In this document: piece after piece, positions 34,453 to 45,192 of the stretch
Numbering within the stretch: the first letter of the stretch is position 1
Layout of the letters: the number at the start of each line of letters is the position of its first letter
Source of the DNA: Spirogloea muscicola
Taxonomy: Eukaryota; Streptophyta; Zygnematophyceae; Spirogloeales; Spirogloeaceae
DNA: 64,000 nucleotides
Assembly: GCA_009602725.1 (NCBI GenBank)
Contig: WELB01000004.1
Coordinates: 1,142,185-1,206,184, forward strand
Direction: 5' to 3'
Notes under the pieces: model-generated
What the model was told of the DNA's origin: nothing
Database searches by the model: none
Seen by the model: only the letters and a program-made list of their open reading frames with translations
Made by a program: the position numbers and the translations under genes

Positions 34453-37381
34453 AGAAGTGCGCGTTCGTGGTGGCGGAGGAGGCGTGCGCGTCGGGGACGC
34501 TGGTGGAGTACACGCGCGCCTTCTACTGCCACTGCGGCCGGTGGCCCGCCGGCGGCTACGGCGCGCTGGCCCTGGCACTCGCTGCGCTCTTCTACATGCT
34601 CGGCAACACCGCCGCTGACTACTTCTGCCCGTCCCTCGAGCGCCTCTCCCAGCTCCTCCGCCTCCCGCCCACCGTCGCCGGCGTCACGCTCCTGCCCTTC
34701 GGCAACGGCGCACCCGATGTCTTCGCCAGGTCCGCTGCCTCTCCCGTTTTGTCAGACAGGCCATCTTGCTATAGTTACTTCTTTGTAAGTTGATGGGTTC
34801 GTTGGTTGGTTAAATATATTGTCATAGTTATTTGGGCATCGCTTCAATCACTTCTATTCGGGTATGTGTATGAGAGCCACGCCGCCTGCCCCGCTGACCA
34901 GCCTCCTCCTCCTTCGCCACACTGCCTCTGCTCCGGCTGGCTCCGTTGTTAGTACGAGACTTGCTGCCGCTTCGCACTTCCATGGCCCTCACTGCGGCCG
35001 TCGTTGCCTGCCCCGTGTGGCGCAGCATCGCGGCGTTCGTGGGCGCAGGCCAGGGCCAGGTGGGCCTCAACAGCGTGCTGGGCGCCGCGACGTTCGTGAC
35101 GAGCGTCGTCGTGGGCCTGGTCGCGTGCGCCGTCGCCGCCTCGGGCACCCGCGTACGGCTCCACCAGGGCTCCTTCCTCCGCGACATCTCCTTCTTTCTC
35201 CTCACGCTCATGGTCAGTCCGACCTCCCATGCAGTCGCTTTTTCAGCAGCTTACCTGATCCAGAAGCAGAGGACTGCTTGACTCTAATACGATCGATCAA
35301 CGTCATAGCAAGACAAGTTGGTATTGAGGTCATACTCTGACTGCCTCTGCTGCGTCCGAGCTGCATTGCTAAGCGCAGTCAAGGTGAGGGAACATGCGAG
35401 ACAGGCTTCACGCCAATGCTGAGGCCTTTGTGTGCGACCGACAGGCACTGGTGGCCATCATGGCCTATGGGAAGATCACGCTCGTAGGCGCCGTCGCTTT
35501 CATATCCATCTACGTCGCATACGGCGTCTCTGTCGCGCTTTCTGAGGTTCTGCGGCGCCAGGCGGAGCACTGGCACCTGCTACAGCCGCTCGCCTCCACA
35601 GGTCTGCAGGCAGGGGCAGCTCCTGCAGATTGCTGCTGTCCTCCTCTGTCTATCTATCTCACATTCGGCTCTGGCTTTAGCACGGTCAATATAGCCTTGT
35701 TCGCCTCAGGTGGGCCCCATTCTGCCATAGTTGATGCTGCAGCCGCTGAGCTGTAGCTACATGGACTTTAATCAAGAGCTTGCGTCTGTGCCTCTCACCT
35801 GCCATGCTTACCTACTACCTTACCTCCTCTCAATGACAGGCTTCGAGGGGCGGAACCTGCTCAAGGACTGCTGGCTGCGGGGTGGTGACGATGCTGGCGG
35901 TTATGGCGACGACTTTGGATACTCACTGCTCCAAGACGATGCGGATGCAGAGCGCGCTGCCATGCTGAGCAACACAGCTGCAGGCGGCGGCCCAATGCTG
36001 CCGCAGTGGATGTGGACAAGCAACGTAGCGATCTACCGCCACTCGAGCTCATTGGAACAGCGCCTGCGCGCAGAAGCAGCCAAGCGTGCCATGCAGCACC
36101 ATGGAGTTGTTGAGGCTGCCAATGAGGCCGAGGAGGGCGCAGGAGGGAGCCCGGCAAGCCCCGCCGTGCGGCCTCTCTGGGGCTGGAGCGATGCTGAGGC
36201 TGAGGCCAACGAGGTGCCCCATCCACTGTTGCCCCCAAGCCCTTTGTGTTGCCCTTGCTCCGATTCTGAAGGCTTGGGGTGCAGATTTGTTCAGCTGAGT
36301 GTTGAATCTCTGGAATTGCAAAATGGGATCCAAATGAGCAGCAGCATGTTTGATCAGCTCTGATGGCTGTGATTATGATGGAGAGCTGGTTATTTGAATT
36401 GTGTAGTAAGACAGTTGCCGTTGCCTTCATTGCACTGCCATGATATGTTTGTCCCCCTGTTATCAGTGCGCCAAAAGGCAAAGGAGGTGGCAAGACATGG
36501 CATGCATTGCATGGCATGGCATGCAGGGACGAAGAGCATGTTCTGACCTCCGGCAAGCCACCGTCCGTATGATGCAGAAGCCCAAGTGGTACACGCTGTC
36601 GGGACTGTGCCACTATGGCATTGCTTTGCCACTTGAGTTCCCGCGACGCGTTACAATCCCTATCCTGGACGAAGATCGCTGGAGCAAGCCTTGCACGGTT
36701 GCCGCGCTCGCGTGCGCACCACTTCTTGTGGCTGTTGTTTGGGACAGTTCCGACTCGCACCTCGGTGACGACGCAAAGGGTTACGCAATCGGCGGCGCCA
36801 TTGGCGCGGTCCTTGCTGTGCTGGGCTTGGCCACTCTCTCACCAGACCACCCGCCGGCACGCCTGCAGCTGCTCTGGGTCTCCGCCGGCTTCTCCATGAG
36901 CATTCTGTGGTTCTACCTCATCGCCAACGAGCTCGTTGCCGCACTCGTGGCGCTCGGCATTATCCTGGAGATCGACTCGGCGGTCCTTGGCCTCACGCTG
37001 CTAGCGTGGGGCAACTCCATTGGCGATCTGGTCGCAAACCTGTCGCTTGCCTGCAACGGCAGCGCCGATGGCGTGCAGATCGCTGTCGCTGGCTCCTATG
37101 CCGGCCCCATGTTCAACACACTCGTCGGCCTCGGCCTGTCCCTTGTGCTCGCCGCCTGGCGTGCGGCGCCGGCACCGTTCCGCATCCCTCGCGACGACTC
37201 CCTCTACTGGACTATCAGCTTCCTTGTCGCTGGTCTCCTGTACGCCCTCATCACGCTGCCCCGTGCCGGCATGAGGCCTGGCCGCGCGCTCGGCATTGGC
37301 CTCATTGCCCTCTACGCGTCCTTCCTTGCCCTCCGGATTTTGCATGTCTTTGGCATTGTGTCGCTGCCAGGCCTACGATGA
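34453..37381 (+). CDS. CCX: Cation/calcium exchanger (CCX, CaCA superfamily); 5' end in a gap
   Basis: Membrane antiporter of the Ca2+/cation exchanger superfamily, CCX branch (NCKX-like). Exons: 34453-34729, 35026-35212, 35445-35601, 35840-36213, 36578-37381, all in phase, giving about 599 residues. The first alpha repeat reads [37 protein letters not shown] and ASIAAFVG, with the hallmark GNGAPD. A Gly/Asp-rich cytosolic loop follows (exon 35840-36213, including [15 protein letters not shown]). The second repeat has [20 protein letters not shown] and [16 protein letters not shown], with GNSIGD. Several hydrophobic helices precede and follow each motif. The N-terminal signal or first helix is missing; an ATG at 33996 opens an Ala-rich frame that runs into the gap and could be exon 1. 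Whether it acts at the plasma membrane, vacuole or Golgi cannot be told from sequence. Confidence 0.9.
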
Positions 37382-39026
37382 CCCCTGCTTGTTGGAATCT
37401 CATTGTTGCCAGAGCACCATTCTTTCATTTTTGTAAGCCCCCTGAAAGCAATTGCTTTGCTCCATGAGGCCTTACCACTGCCCAATTGCAGCTAAATGCA
37501 GCTACACAGCTTAAGACAGCAGCCAAACAGCTGATCTGAGCAGCTAAACACCCTACGCTAATAGTAGGTGCTGCGTCGAGTCATAATCATGAAGGCTCCA
37601 ACCAGCCTGCGGGTCACATCAGCTTATATAACTGCAGTGTGTGTTTCTCCATCCGAAAGTCCACTGTCTGTGTATGTTGGCTAATGTTCCAAGCTTGTCA
37701 GATGCTGTTTGTTTTGCAACCTCAGCCCGTCAGCAGTGGGACTTGTTCACTGTCAGGCAGAACACGAACACTATTGCTCTTCTGACAGAGCTGCACAGAT
37801 TTGCAGAATACAAGCTTGTTGTGCACAAAGAAAAGCTGGAGAAGAAGGTTAAAATCAATGATGAAATGTGGAATAGGATCTTGCGAGGTCACGATTAGGC
37901 CACTGACTGACACATTTGCGCGGACGGGTCTTGTCACAAAAACATCATAATAACTCTCTCCGGTGACGGCCAGCACATATTGTATGCTTGTTACAAAATC
38001 ATATCTAGATATCTTAAGCACAGAAGGCCAGCACACAAACTCCACTGCCTACCAGAGCTAATTATGTGGCCAGCAATCTCAGTACATGAAATAGGTGATG
38101 CAGATACTGCAAATAGAGAAAAGTACGTACTGTCCAGGTCAGCCTGAAGGCAGACCTGGCAGCAGTAATCCCACAAAGTTAGTAAACGGTTTGTACAACA
38201 CATTGCATGAAGTCTTGACGGGATCTGCACAAAAGGGTCACCTTCCAAAAGTCATGATGGGGTGTTCATTGCTCCTGAATGATATAGGCGTGTGATCAAT
38301 GCAGCTAAGCTGCGGTGCACATTGGAACGCAATGGCTTACCAACCAAGAGGACAAATTCTCAAAGCACTTTGCAGCTCATCAATCGTGTCAGTATTCACT
38401 TTGTGATGAAGGCTTAGTACTCGGCCAGGACAAGCAGCAAACTCCCCAAAGCGCCTTCCAAAGCATAATATAGGAATAGGTTTACACATGCAAGCAGCTT
38501 GGCTGCAATTGCTGTGTCCACATAGACATCGCAGGCAGGGCAGGCCAGTAGAAAAGAGTGCCAAGGCTTGTCACAGACTAGTGAAGCCAGCACAGTTGTA
38601 ACCCATTGCCATGGAAAGCGAAAACATGTGTACAAGGTTGGCGGCAGGTCAAGAAGTGTGCTAGGCCTGCCTGCCAAAGGTGCGCCATGTGCCAGCCAAA
38701 GGCTGACAGATATGAAGTGTGAAAAATTGCAGATAATGCAGTAGCATGGACTCTTCAGGAGGACACAGCAAGAGCCACCTATGCCCCTTGTGGGATATTA
38801 CTGGATAGTACTAGCTTGCTTATACCACCGCTCTGCTGGCGGACTGGCCTGCAGCAATACCAAAGATCCGGCAACACATGGCCACCTGCCAGCAAGAGCT
38901 CAAAAGAACATCTGAGATGCTCAGGTGGTCTCAGTGAGGTGTAACAAGGCCGTCTGACCACTCTTCTGTCCAGACCGGAATGTCCTTGTTGTCGGAGACT
39001 CGCAATCTCAACTGCCTCCAGCATCG
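37382..39026. other. Intergenic between CCX and CLPF 3' ends
   Basis: The two genes converge here. The stretch is AT-richer, holds only short frames and should contain both 3' untranslated regions. I see no repeat module and no RNA gene. Confidence 0.45.
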
Positions 39027-41686
39027 TCAGTCAGTGGGGGGCTGTTCTGAGTTGTCTTCTCCGTCATATGGCAGCTCGTGACGAGGAGCACCATACTTCT
39101 CCCTCAGCTGCTTGGAGGGAATGAAGTCCCCGGCTGAGTCCACACCCAAGAAAAGGAGGTATGTGTAGGGGTGATCGAAAGGTGACCTCTCCTTCTCCTT
39201 TTCCCCTGGCACCACCATGCGCTCCTCGGGCACTGCAAAGCAAGTGTCAAGGCAGCCACTGAGGGCAATGCACAACTTTGAAGTGATTCTCAGCCTCTCT
39301 CCTGAATTCCTATGGGCTACGTCAACATGCCAGGAGTCACTGCTACAACCTGAGTAAACAGAAATTGCTATTATTTGTGGCAATGTCAATCATCACAGCA
39401 TTATCATGCTTGCAGAACTTACAGTAAGCCACGACGAAGCCAGGGCTGTCTCTGCGATCCACCAAGACCTGCCCAACAGCATACAATGACAAGAATTAGG
39501 TGGGCATAGTGGGTATCAAGATTTGCAGATACACAAAGATAGAGACACAGCAGGAATCAGGAAGAGCAGTCATCCAAAGCTTTCACACTTGCCATACCTG
39601 ATAGAATGGCTGACACCGACCTCGGGGTAGTCTGTCAATCTCAGCACTCTCAGCCCAATTGTCCAACTCACAACACATGGGATCCATTCCACAAATGACC
39701 CCTCGATATTCTGAACATGAATACAAAGAGGTGTATAAGACTCGGGCTCCAGCCTCCTGAAGTAATCGGCAAGGTCAAAAGTGTATCACTCGCTCAAGAA
39801 GCAGGTCAAGCAGCAGGGTAAAAGAACAAAAGTAACATGCCATACAACCCTTGGCTCTGATGCTTGGCTATTTGACTTACTGTGCTCTTTGTGCAGAATG
39901 ACCTGCCCGAGCCGGAATTTGTATTCGACAGTGGTGAAAGCCAAGGCTTGTGCGGAAGCTGCAAGCGTTTCGGCCTGACAAATGACAAGGCATATGTGAT
40001 TATTACACTGGCACAAACATGAAGTACACAATTAAACAAGCATAAAATACTCCCCAGAAAAAATAATCAGAGGCACACCTCGAGCTGTGACAGCCTGTCT
40101 CGAAGCAGGGCCGCCTCAGAGTATTGCTCCTGTTCAATGGCCTTCTGCAACTCAGACCTGCACACCTTGCAGAGCATGAGCACAAATGATAGAAGCCACA
40201 AGAAGCCATGGACTTTGCCAGTGAAACTTGCATGCCTGATGAACTTGCACTTGCCCACCTAATTCCAAGGATGGCAAGCGCCTTGTCTTGCACTTCCGCT
40301 TTAGCTGAGCTTGACCCCATTTTCAAGTCTTGTTGCCTCTGCACTTCCTGCTCAACCTGCCAAACGCTCAAGAGCAGGAACCTAGAGTGAGCATTTTCAT
40401 CACCATCTGCCTATGAATGTAGCATCACAATTACCCTGCAGCAAAAAGTAGGGGTTGCCCTATACACTGCTAAAGTACCAACATCTATCATAAATGGTTG
40501 CTGGCTATCTCTTGCTCCAGAAAGAGCAGGATTGACATCCTTCCAGCACTTTGATCGCCTCACATACAACCTACTACAACTTACATCTGTTATCTTCTCC
40601 CGTAGTTGCTGTGCTGCTTCGTATTCATCTTTGTTCAGGGCCCTCTGTGGAATGGCACATGACAAATATCAGTGACATCGAGTACATGTTACAGCGGGCC
40701 AAAGTGCACACCTCAGCCAATACCAGTAGCCTGTGAATACACCACAAGAACTTCAAAATGCAGAGCCAGAAACAGGGGCTGGAGACAGGCGCCAGTGCAT
40801 GTACAGTCACGAGGACATGGGCTGCAAGGCTAAAGGCAAGACCTGTAGTCTGGTGGTGAGGTCCAACTGAAAGAAGAAAAGCAAGAGTTCCTCATTGACA
40901 GATTGACTGCGCTCTGTCACTGCCAGCCTGTCAATGACTTCGGCCTCCATCTCATCGCCATCGCTGTGCTTTGCAGAGCTGACAAAGTTGGCCCTCCGGA
41001 GTACAACCGGCATGACAGCAGCGTTCCTTGCCATCATTGTCTGTGTGCCAGTGCTGCTTGCCCCCCCGCCAGAGCTGTTGAAGAAGAACGTAAGGGCAGC
41101 TCCTGCAGCCAACCGGCCATGCCGCCTCCGAGGAGTCTTGGGGGCCATGGCTTGGCTTCGCTGTATCACATGATCAGAAAACGCATGTCATGCACGTCAC
41201 ACCCCCCATTACAGATGACCAGAAGAACCTGAAAGAACTCTGAATCCATGAATATTATTTGCACTATCACTTGGCCAACAGACAATCATCTGGACTTTGT
41301 ACTCTGCGATCGACAGTGATGCCTGGTATGATGCTTCACGAGCTCAATGAAGGGCAGATATACGCTTTCAGCGCGTAACAATACACTGCAACACTAAGCT
41401 GTGCCCCTCCAGGTTCACGGCTGCAACCAACCTGAGAGTTGCCGAGCGCCCCACGAGGGCACCGCAGCTTCGGCAGGCCGGGGCGCGGCATCACGTAAGG
41501 GAGGCCCGAAGCCGACGTTGTGGCGGATGATGAGGCGCTCGTCGCGGATGCCTCGTCGGAGTGGCCGCTCCTGAGGGAGCCGCCGGGCCTGGACTGCTCC
41601 AAGGTCGAGGCGGCAAGGGACTCGGCGGCGGCGAGGTTGGAGCTGCCGCCGGCGCTCCTCCCTGCGGCATTCGTCCAGGCCTGCAT
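39027..41686 (-). CDS. CLPF: CLPF, UVR and YccV-like domain Clp adaptor (plastid)
   Basis: In Arabidopsis, ClpF partners ClpS1 in delivering substrates to the stromal Clp protease. Nine exons agree in phase: 41686-41432, 41160-40843, 40644-40585, 40356-40259, 40157-40079, 39974-39881, 39710-39598, 39468-39423 and 39232-39027, giving 422 residues. The first 85 residues are Ser/Ala-rich and look like a transit peptide. Then come NEELLLFFFQLDLTTRLQ and a UVR-like repeat (ALNKDEYEAAQQLREKI), GSSSAKAEVQDKALAILGI, and a second UVR motif (AIEQEQYSEAALLRDRLSQL). A YccV-like domain follows, with YKFRLGQVILHKE, YRGVICGMDPMC, LPRGRCQPFYQVLVD, DHPYTYLLFLGVD and FIPSKQLREKYGAPRHE. Domain order matches the plant protein. 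The frame continues open above 41686, so the exact start is not fixed. Confidence 0.93.
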
Positions 41687-41699
41687 GGATGGTGGTGGC

Positions 41700-43225
41700 C
41701 CGCTGCAGCAGCAATCGCGGGCGCCGGGCGCCTGGGGCGCCTCCTCAGGACGAGCTTCCCGGTGAGGTCGACGATGGTGAAGCGCGAAGGAGCGGGGCGC
41801 AGATGGCGGTCAGGCGGCGGCGCGGCGGCGAGGGCGAGGGCGGCCGCACGCCATGGCTGATCGGGAGGAGAGAGCGGCGTCGATGGCGGCGGCGAGGGCG
41901 AGGGGTCCGGCGAGTTCACGGCAGCGTCCTTGCAGCAGCAGCACTTGTGCTTCGGGGGGGGGCGAAGCGGCGGCGATACATCACCCGGGAGGAGATTAGC
42001 CGGGGGGACATGTGGGCGCGCCGGGGGAGGGGGAGGGGGGTGAGGAGGGAGGGCAGGGCGCCCGCCCTCATGGGGGGGTGACCAAATATCTTCCCAGGGG
42101 TTTTGGGGGCGTGGGTGCGGCGCCCTGGACATGGGCCGCGGCGGCCGGCCTCATGCTTCCGCCCGGGGGGGGCCTGCGGGCGCTACTGTGCCGAGCTGGG
42201 AATGCCGAGGCGTCCCTCCGCCGCATTTCTCGGCCCTCGTGTCGTGCATGAATCAAAAACGGTTGGTCGAATTCCCCTATTCTAGCTCACCCCTCTGGGA
42301 TCTGCAGCCCAGGACCAGGAATTTATAACTGCAGACGAACTGTAGCGCTCCACCCCCCGGGGCCCCGGAGGTGTGCCAAGTGGGAAAGGGGGGGACGCCC
42401 CTCGCATCGCCCCGGTGGTGCTGGGGGCCCATGCCCCCTGCCGCGCCACGGCGCCCACATCGACGTCCGGCTCGAGGTCGGCACTGGGCCCCGTTACAGA
42501 ACATAGGCCGCGCCACAGCGGCTCGGCGCTTCCCTCCCTTGGACTGTACTCCCACGCGCGGGCCCCGGCTGCCAAATCAGGCGCAGGCCCTGGCGACAAG
42601 TGGCCCCCCGGCGACGTCGCTCGGCGGCGTCGCCAGCGGCATGCCGCGTCGCTCGCTAATCGCACGCGCCACGTTGGTGCCAGCGTGGCGCTTCGTCGCT
42701 ACCTGCTGCCGCGTGCCGGCCCCCGGCAGCCAATGTGATCGCGCGATCGTGGCAGGGGACCCCGTCAGCACCCGGGCAATGAGCTCGGCGGCCGCCAGCC
42801 CCGGGCAATAGTCTCCCGGCCTTGCCCCCGGGGGCCAGTTTTGCGGGGCACGCCCCCGGGCGACGGCACCGCCGCCCCATCAGCTCCTTCTGGCTGCAGA
42901 GCGGCGCCTGGAGATCCTTGTCGGCCCCCCCATCCACTTGTCCGCCTCCCATCCACTTGTCCCGTTCCTCTCTGGGCTGGCCACACAGGCCCCGCCCCAT
43001 TTGGAAGCGCTCAATCCTCTCTCTTGGCTGGCATCTACAGCCGCTCTTCCAGTGTTTAGCAGCCGCATCCACTCTTTTCTTCGTAATCAGGCTGCCCGCC
43101 AGGCTCAGGATCAGGCTACAAGACTCGGCTCGGTGGCGAGCTGCAGCCCGTCTGCCGGAGGAAGGACCCCGTGGTGTGCGCATGAGATGAGAGGGAGGCA
43201 CAGGAAGCGCCGCCCGGGCTACTCG
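41700..43225. other. GC-rich stretch with a decayed LINE-tail module
   Basis: GC-rich DNA with overlapping frames on both strands, lying between the CLPF start and the DHHC gene's 3' end. At about 42970-43075 a hairpin unit (GGGCTGGCCACACAGGCCCC), then GGAAGCGCT, and CAGCAGCCGCATCC resemble the tail modules of 55-57 kb. A proline-rich minus frame (42132-41491) overlaps the CLPF first exon in another frame and is a composition effect. Confidence 0.45.
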
Positions 43226-43432
43226 TGACATTCCGCCCACATTCCAGGTCGGTCAACCCTGCATCCTCCATACTTGTTTGTTGTGATGCTGCTCAGCAAT
43301 AGCCAGACATGGTATTCACCACATCCCATCACGCACAATGCTGGGATGCTCTGCATACATGGATGGCCTTTTAAGATCGGCACTCGTACTGAGCGACAAG
43401 CTCTGACTTTCTCCGGCACTGGGTAATTGTGG

Positions 43433-44935
43433 TCAATGACTGTGGTCATTTCCAGCCCACTTGGGGTGCTCTGAGCCTGGAGGCGGACCTAACCTCGGAA
43501 GGAGCCAATATGGCATCCACTCTGTACCAAAAACGTGTCTTAAGTTCGTCATACTCATGCCCTGCCCTCGCTGCCCGGCAGCTCCATTGGTACACTGCAA
43601 AGAATCAATGTATGTAATCCCTCTCAACAAGAGCCTTAGCTGTTGACGCAAGAGGGTCGCCATCCCAATTGCTGTTCCAGCACCCGCTAAGCACAAGTAA
43701 AATAGCACCATAGCACGATAGCTTACTGCCATCCCAGAATTGGCTCTGAATAACCACGACAACTGCACGGTGGTCAAGGCAAGAAAGCCGCGCCTAATGC
43801 TCCCACTTCTGCTAGCATCCCGGATTGTTGTCAACTCGTGCGTGCAATGAGTGCGTAGAGTGTATGTAGAAATGCCAGCAAGATAAGTGCAGCTGATAAC
43901 AGCATAAATAAGAAAGAGAACAAAGTGTCTTTGATTGGTTGCTCCCACACAGTTGGCAATCTGCACCACAAGACCATCTATCCAAATTTCACTTGCAAGC
44001 AGCTGGCCAGAGAAAGGCATGCAATTGGTGCTAGAAAGTCTCAGCAGCAGCTTTCACCATTAGCTGGTGCCAACATCAACCATCTTGCCAACAAAGCGAC
44101 CACTACTGATAGTTGCAGATTTTGTAGTACTTACAAAGGGGCAGTGGTGATCCATGTCGAGAACGCATAGCCCGCAGGATCGACAATGGTGTGCACGATG
44201 GGGCTTAGGAAAATGGCACATTCGGCAGTACGTGACATTGTCTAGCCCGCCTTGTCCCACGGCGCTGCCTTCACCCCAGCACATCGGCGGCAGTCTGCCC
44301 GCAGGCCGGCACGAACAAAGGGCAAAGTTGAAGACGGTGTTGAAGGCCAATGCGGCCGTCAGGACAGTGTGCAGCAGGAAACCGCTGGATACTGCGGGGA
44401 AGAGCACCGGGAAGACGGACCACACACCGCCACCTGAGTGAAGCAACAGAGCTTGTCAACTGTGTGCCTGCAACAGGTGGGGTCGGACAAGATGGCTTGC
44501 ATGGCAAGACCAGCACGCCAGTGAAACGAACGCAGATGCATGGAAGCGAGCGGAGGAGGCGGCCGTGAGCAACACAGCGAGAGGGTGCGGCGTGAGCGAG
44601 CGAGCTGGGAGCGCACCGATGAGGCACAGGATGAAAGTGGTGACAGCGGCCAGCATGAGGCGGCCCTGCAGCTGCGACCACCGGTACTGTGCTGCGGTCT
44701 CGCGGGGCCAGCGGGCGCGCGCGCCCCGGGCTGCCGCTCTGCCCGCCGCCGCCGCCGCCGAGGCCGCCTGCTGATCGTCGCCTTCGACGGAGACGGCGCC
44801 GCACCAGCCGCACCGGAACATCGGGGAGTAGGCTGGCAGGCCGACGCCGAGGCCGCAGCCCCAGCAGCGCGTCCGCCACTCCATGGCCGCCAGCCCCTGG
44901 CCTCCGCCGCTGCCGCCGCCGCCGCCGTCGGCCAT
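43433..44935 (-). CDS. DHHC-type protein S-acyltransferase (plant PAT11-like)
   Basis: Palmitoyltransferase that S-acylates cytosolic cysteines of membrane proteins. Three exons agree in phase: 44935-44617, 44433-44135 and 43960-43433, giving 381 residues. The N-terminus has the plant-type paired-cysteine motif RCWGCGLGVGLPAYSPMFRC then GWCGA. Two hydrophobic helices follow (AAVTTFILCLIGGGVW, FPVLFPAVSSGFLL). The zinc-binding cysteine-rich domain starts NVTYCRMCHFPKP and ends in DMDHHCPF, with the catalytic Cys of DHHC. After the splice it reads IANCVGATNQRHF, where most relatives have IGNCVG. Two more helices come next (FVLFLIYAVISCTYLAGI, VLFYLCLAGAGTAIGMA). MTNLRHVFG near the end resembles the family's C-terminal motif. 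It is divergently transcribed from the Arg/Glu-rich gene. A second ATG at 44884 is an alternative start. Confidence 0.93.
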
Positions 44936-45192
44936 GGCCGCGCTCGCCGCAGGTCGCGGCGTGCCCAAGGGCGAGTTTAGGTCGCCGGGCCCTGCTGCTA
45001 CAATGCAGCCGCGTCCTGCGGACAGACCCCGGCCGTCGACGTGGCCGTCCGATCTGCAAGATCGGAACATCCCCGCCGTCCATGCTAAGCCGAATGGAAA
45101 GCGCAGCCATAGTGGCGCTCCCGAGGCCCGCGGCGCCGCGCGCGGGTCNCAACGCCGCCGCCAACGCCGCCGCCGTCGCCTCAGCCGCAGGC
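44936..45192. promoter_or_regulatory. Putative bidirectional promoter
   Basis: Only 257 bp separate the predicted start codons of the DHHC gene (minus) and the Arg/Glu-rich gene (plus). The segment is GC-rich and has one unknown base at 45148. With 5' untranslated regions included, the two transcription starts must lie very close, so a shared promoter is likely. No specific box is evident. Confidence 0.5.

Noticed and set aside
41491-42132. Proline-rich minus-strand frame before CLPF
   Set aside because: It overlaps CLPF exon 1 in another frame, and only the CLPF frame splices in phase to the conserved exons.
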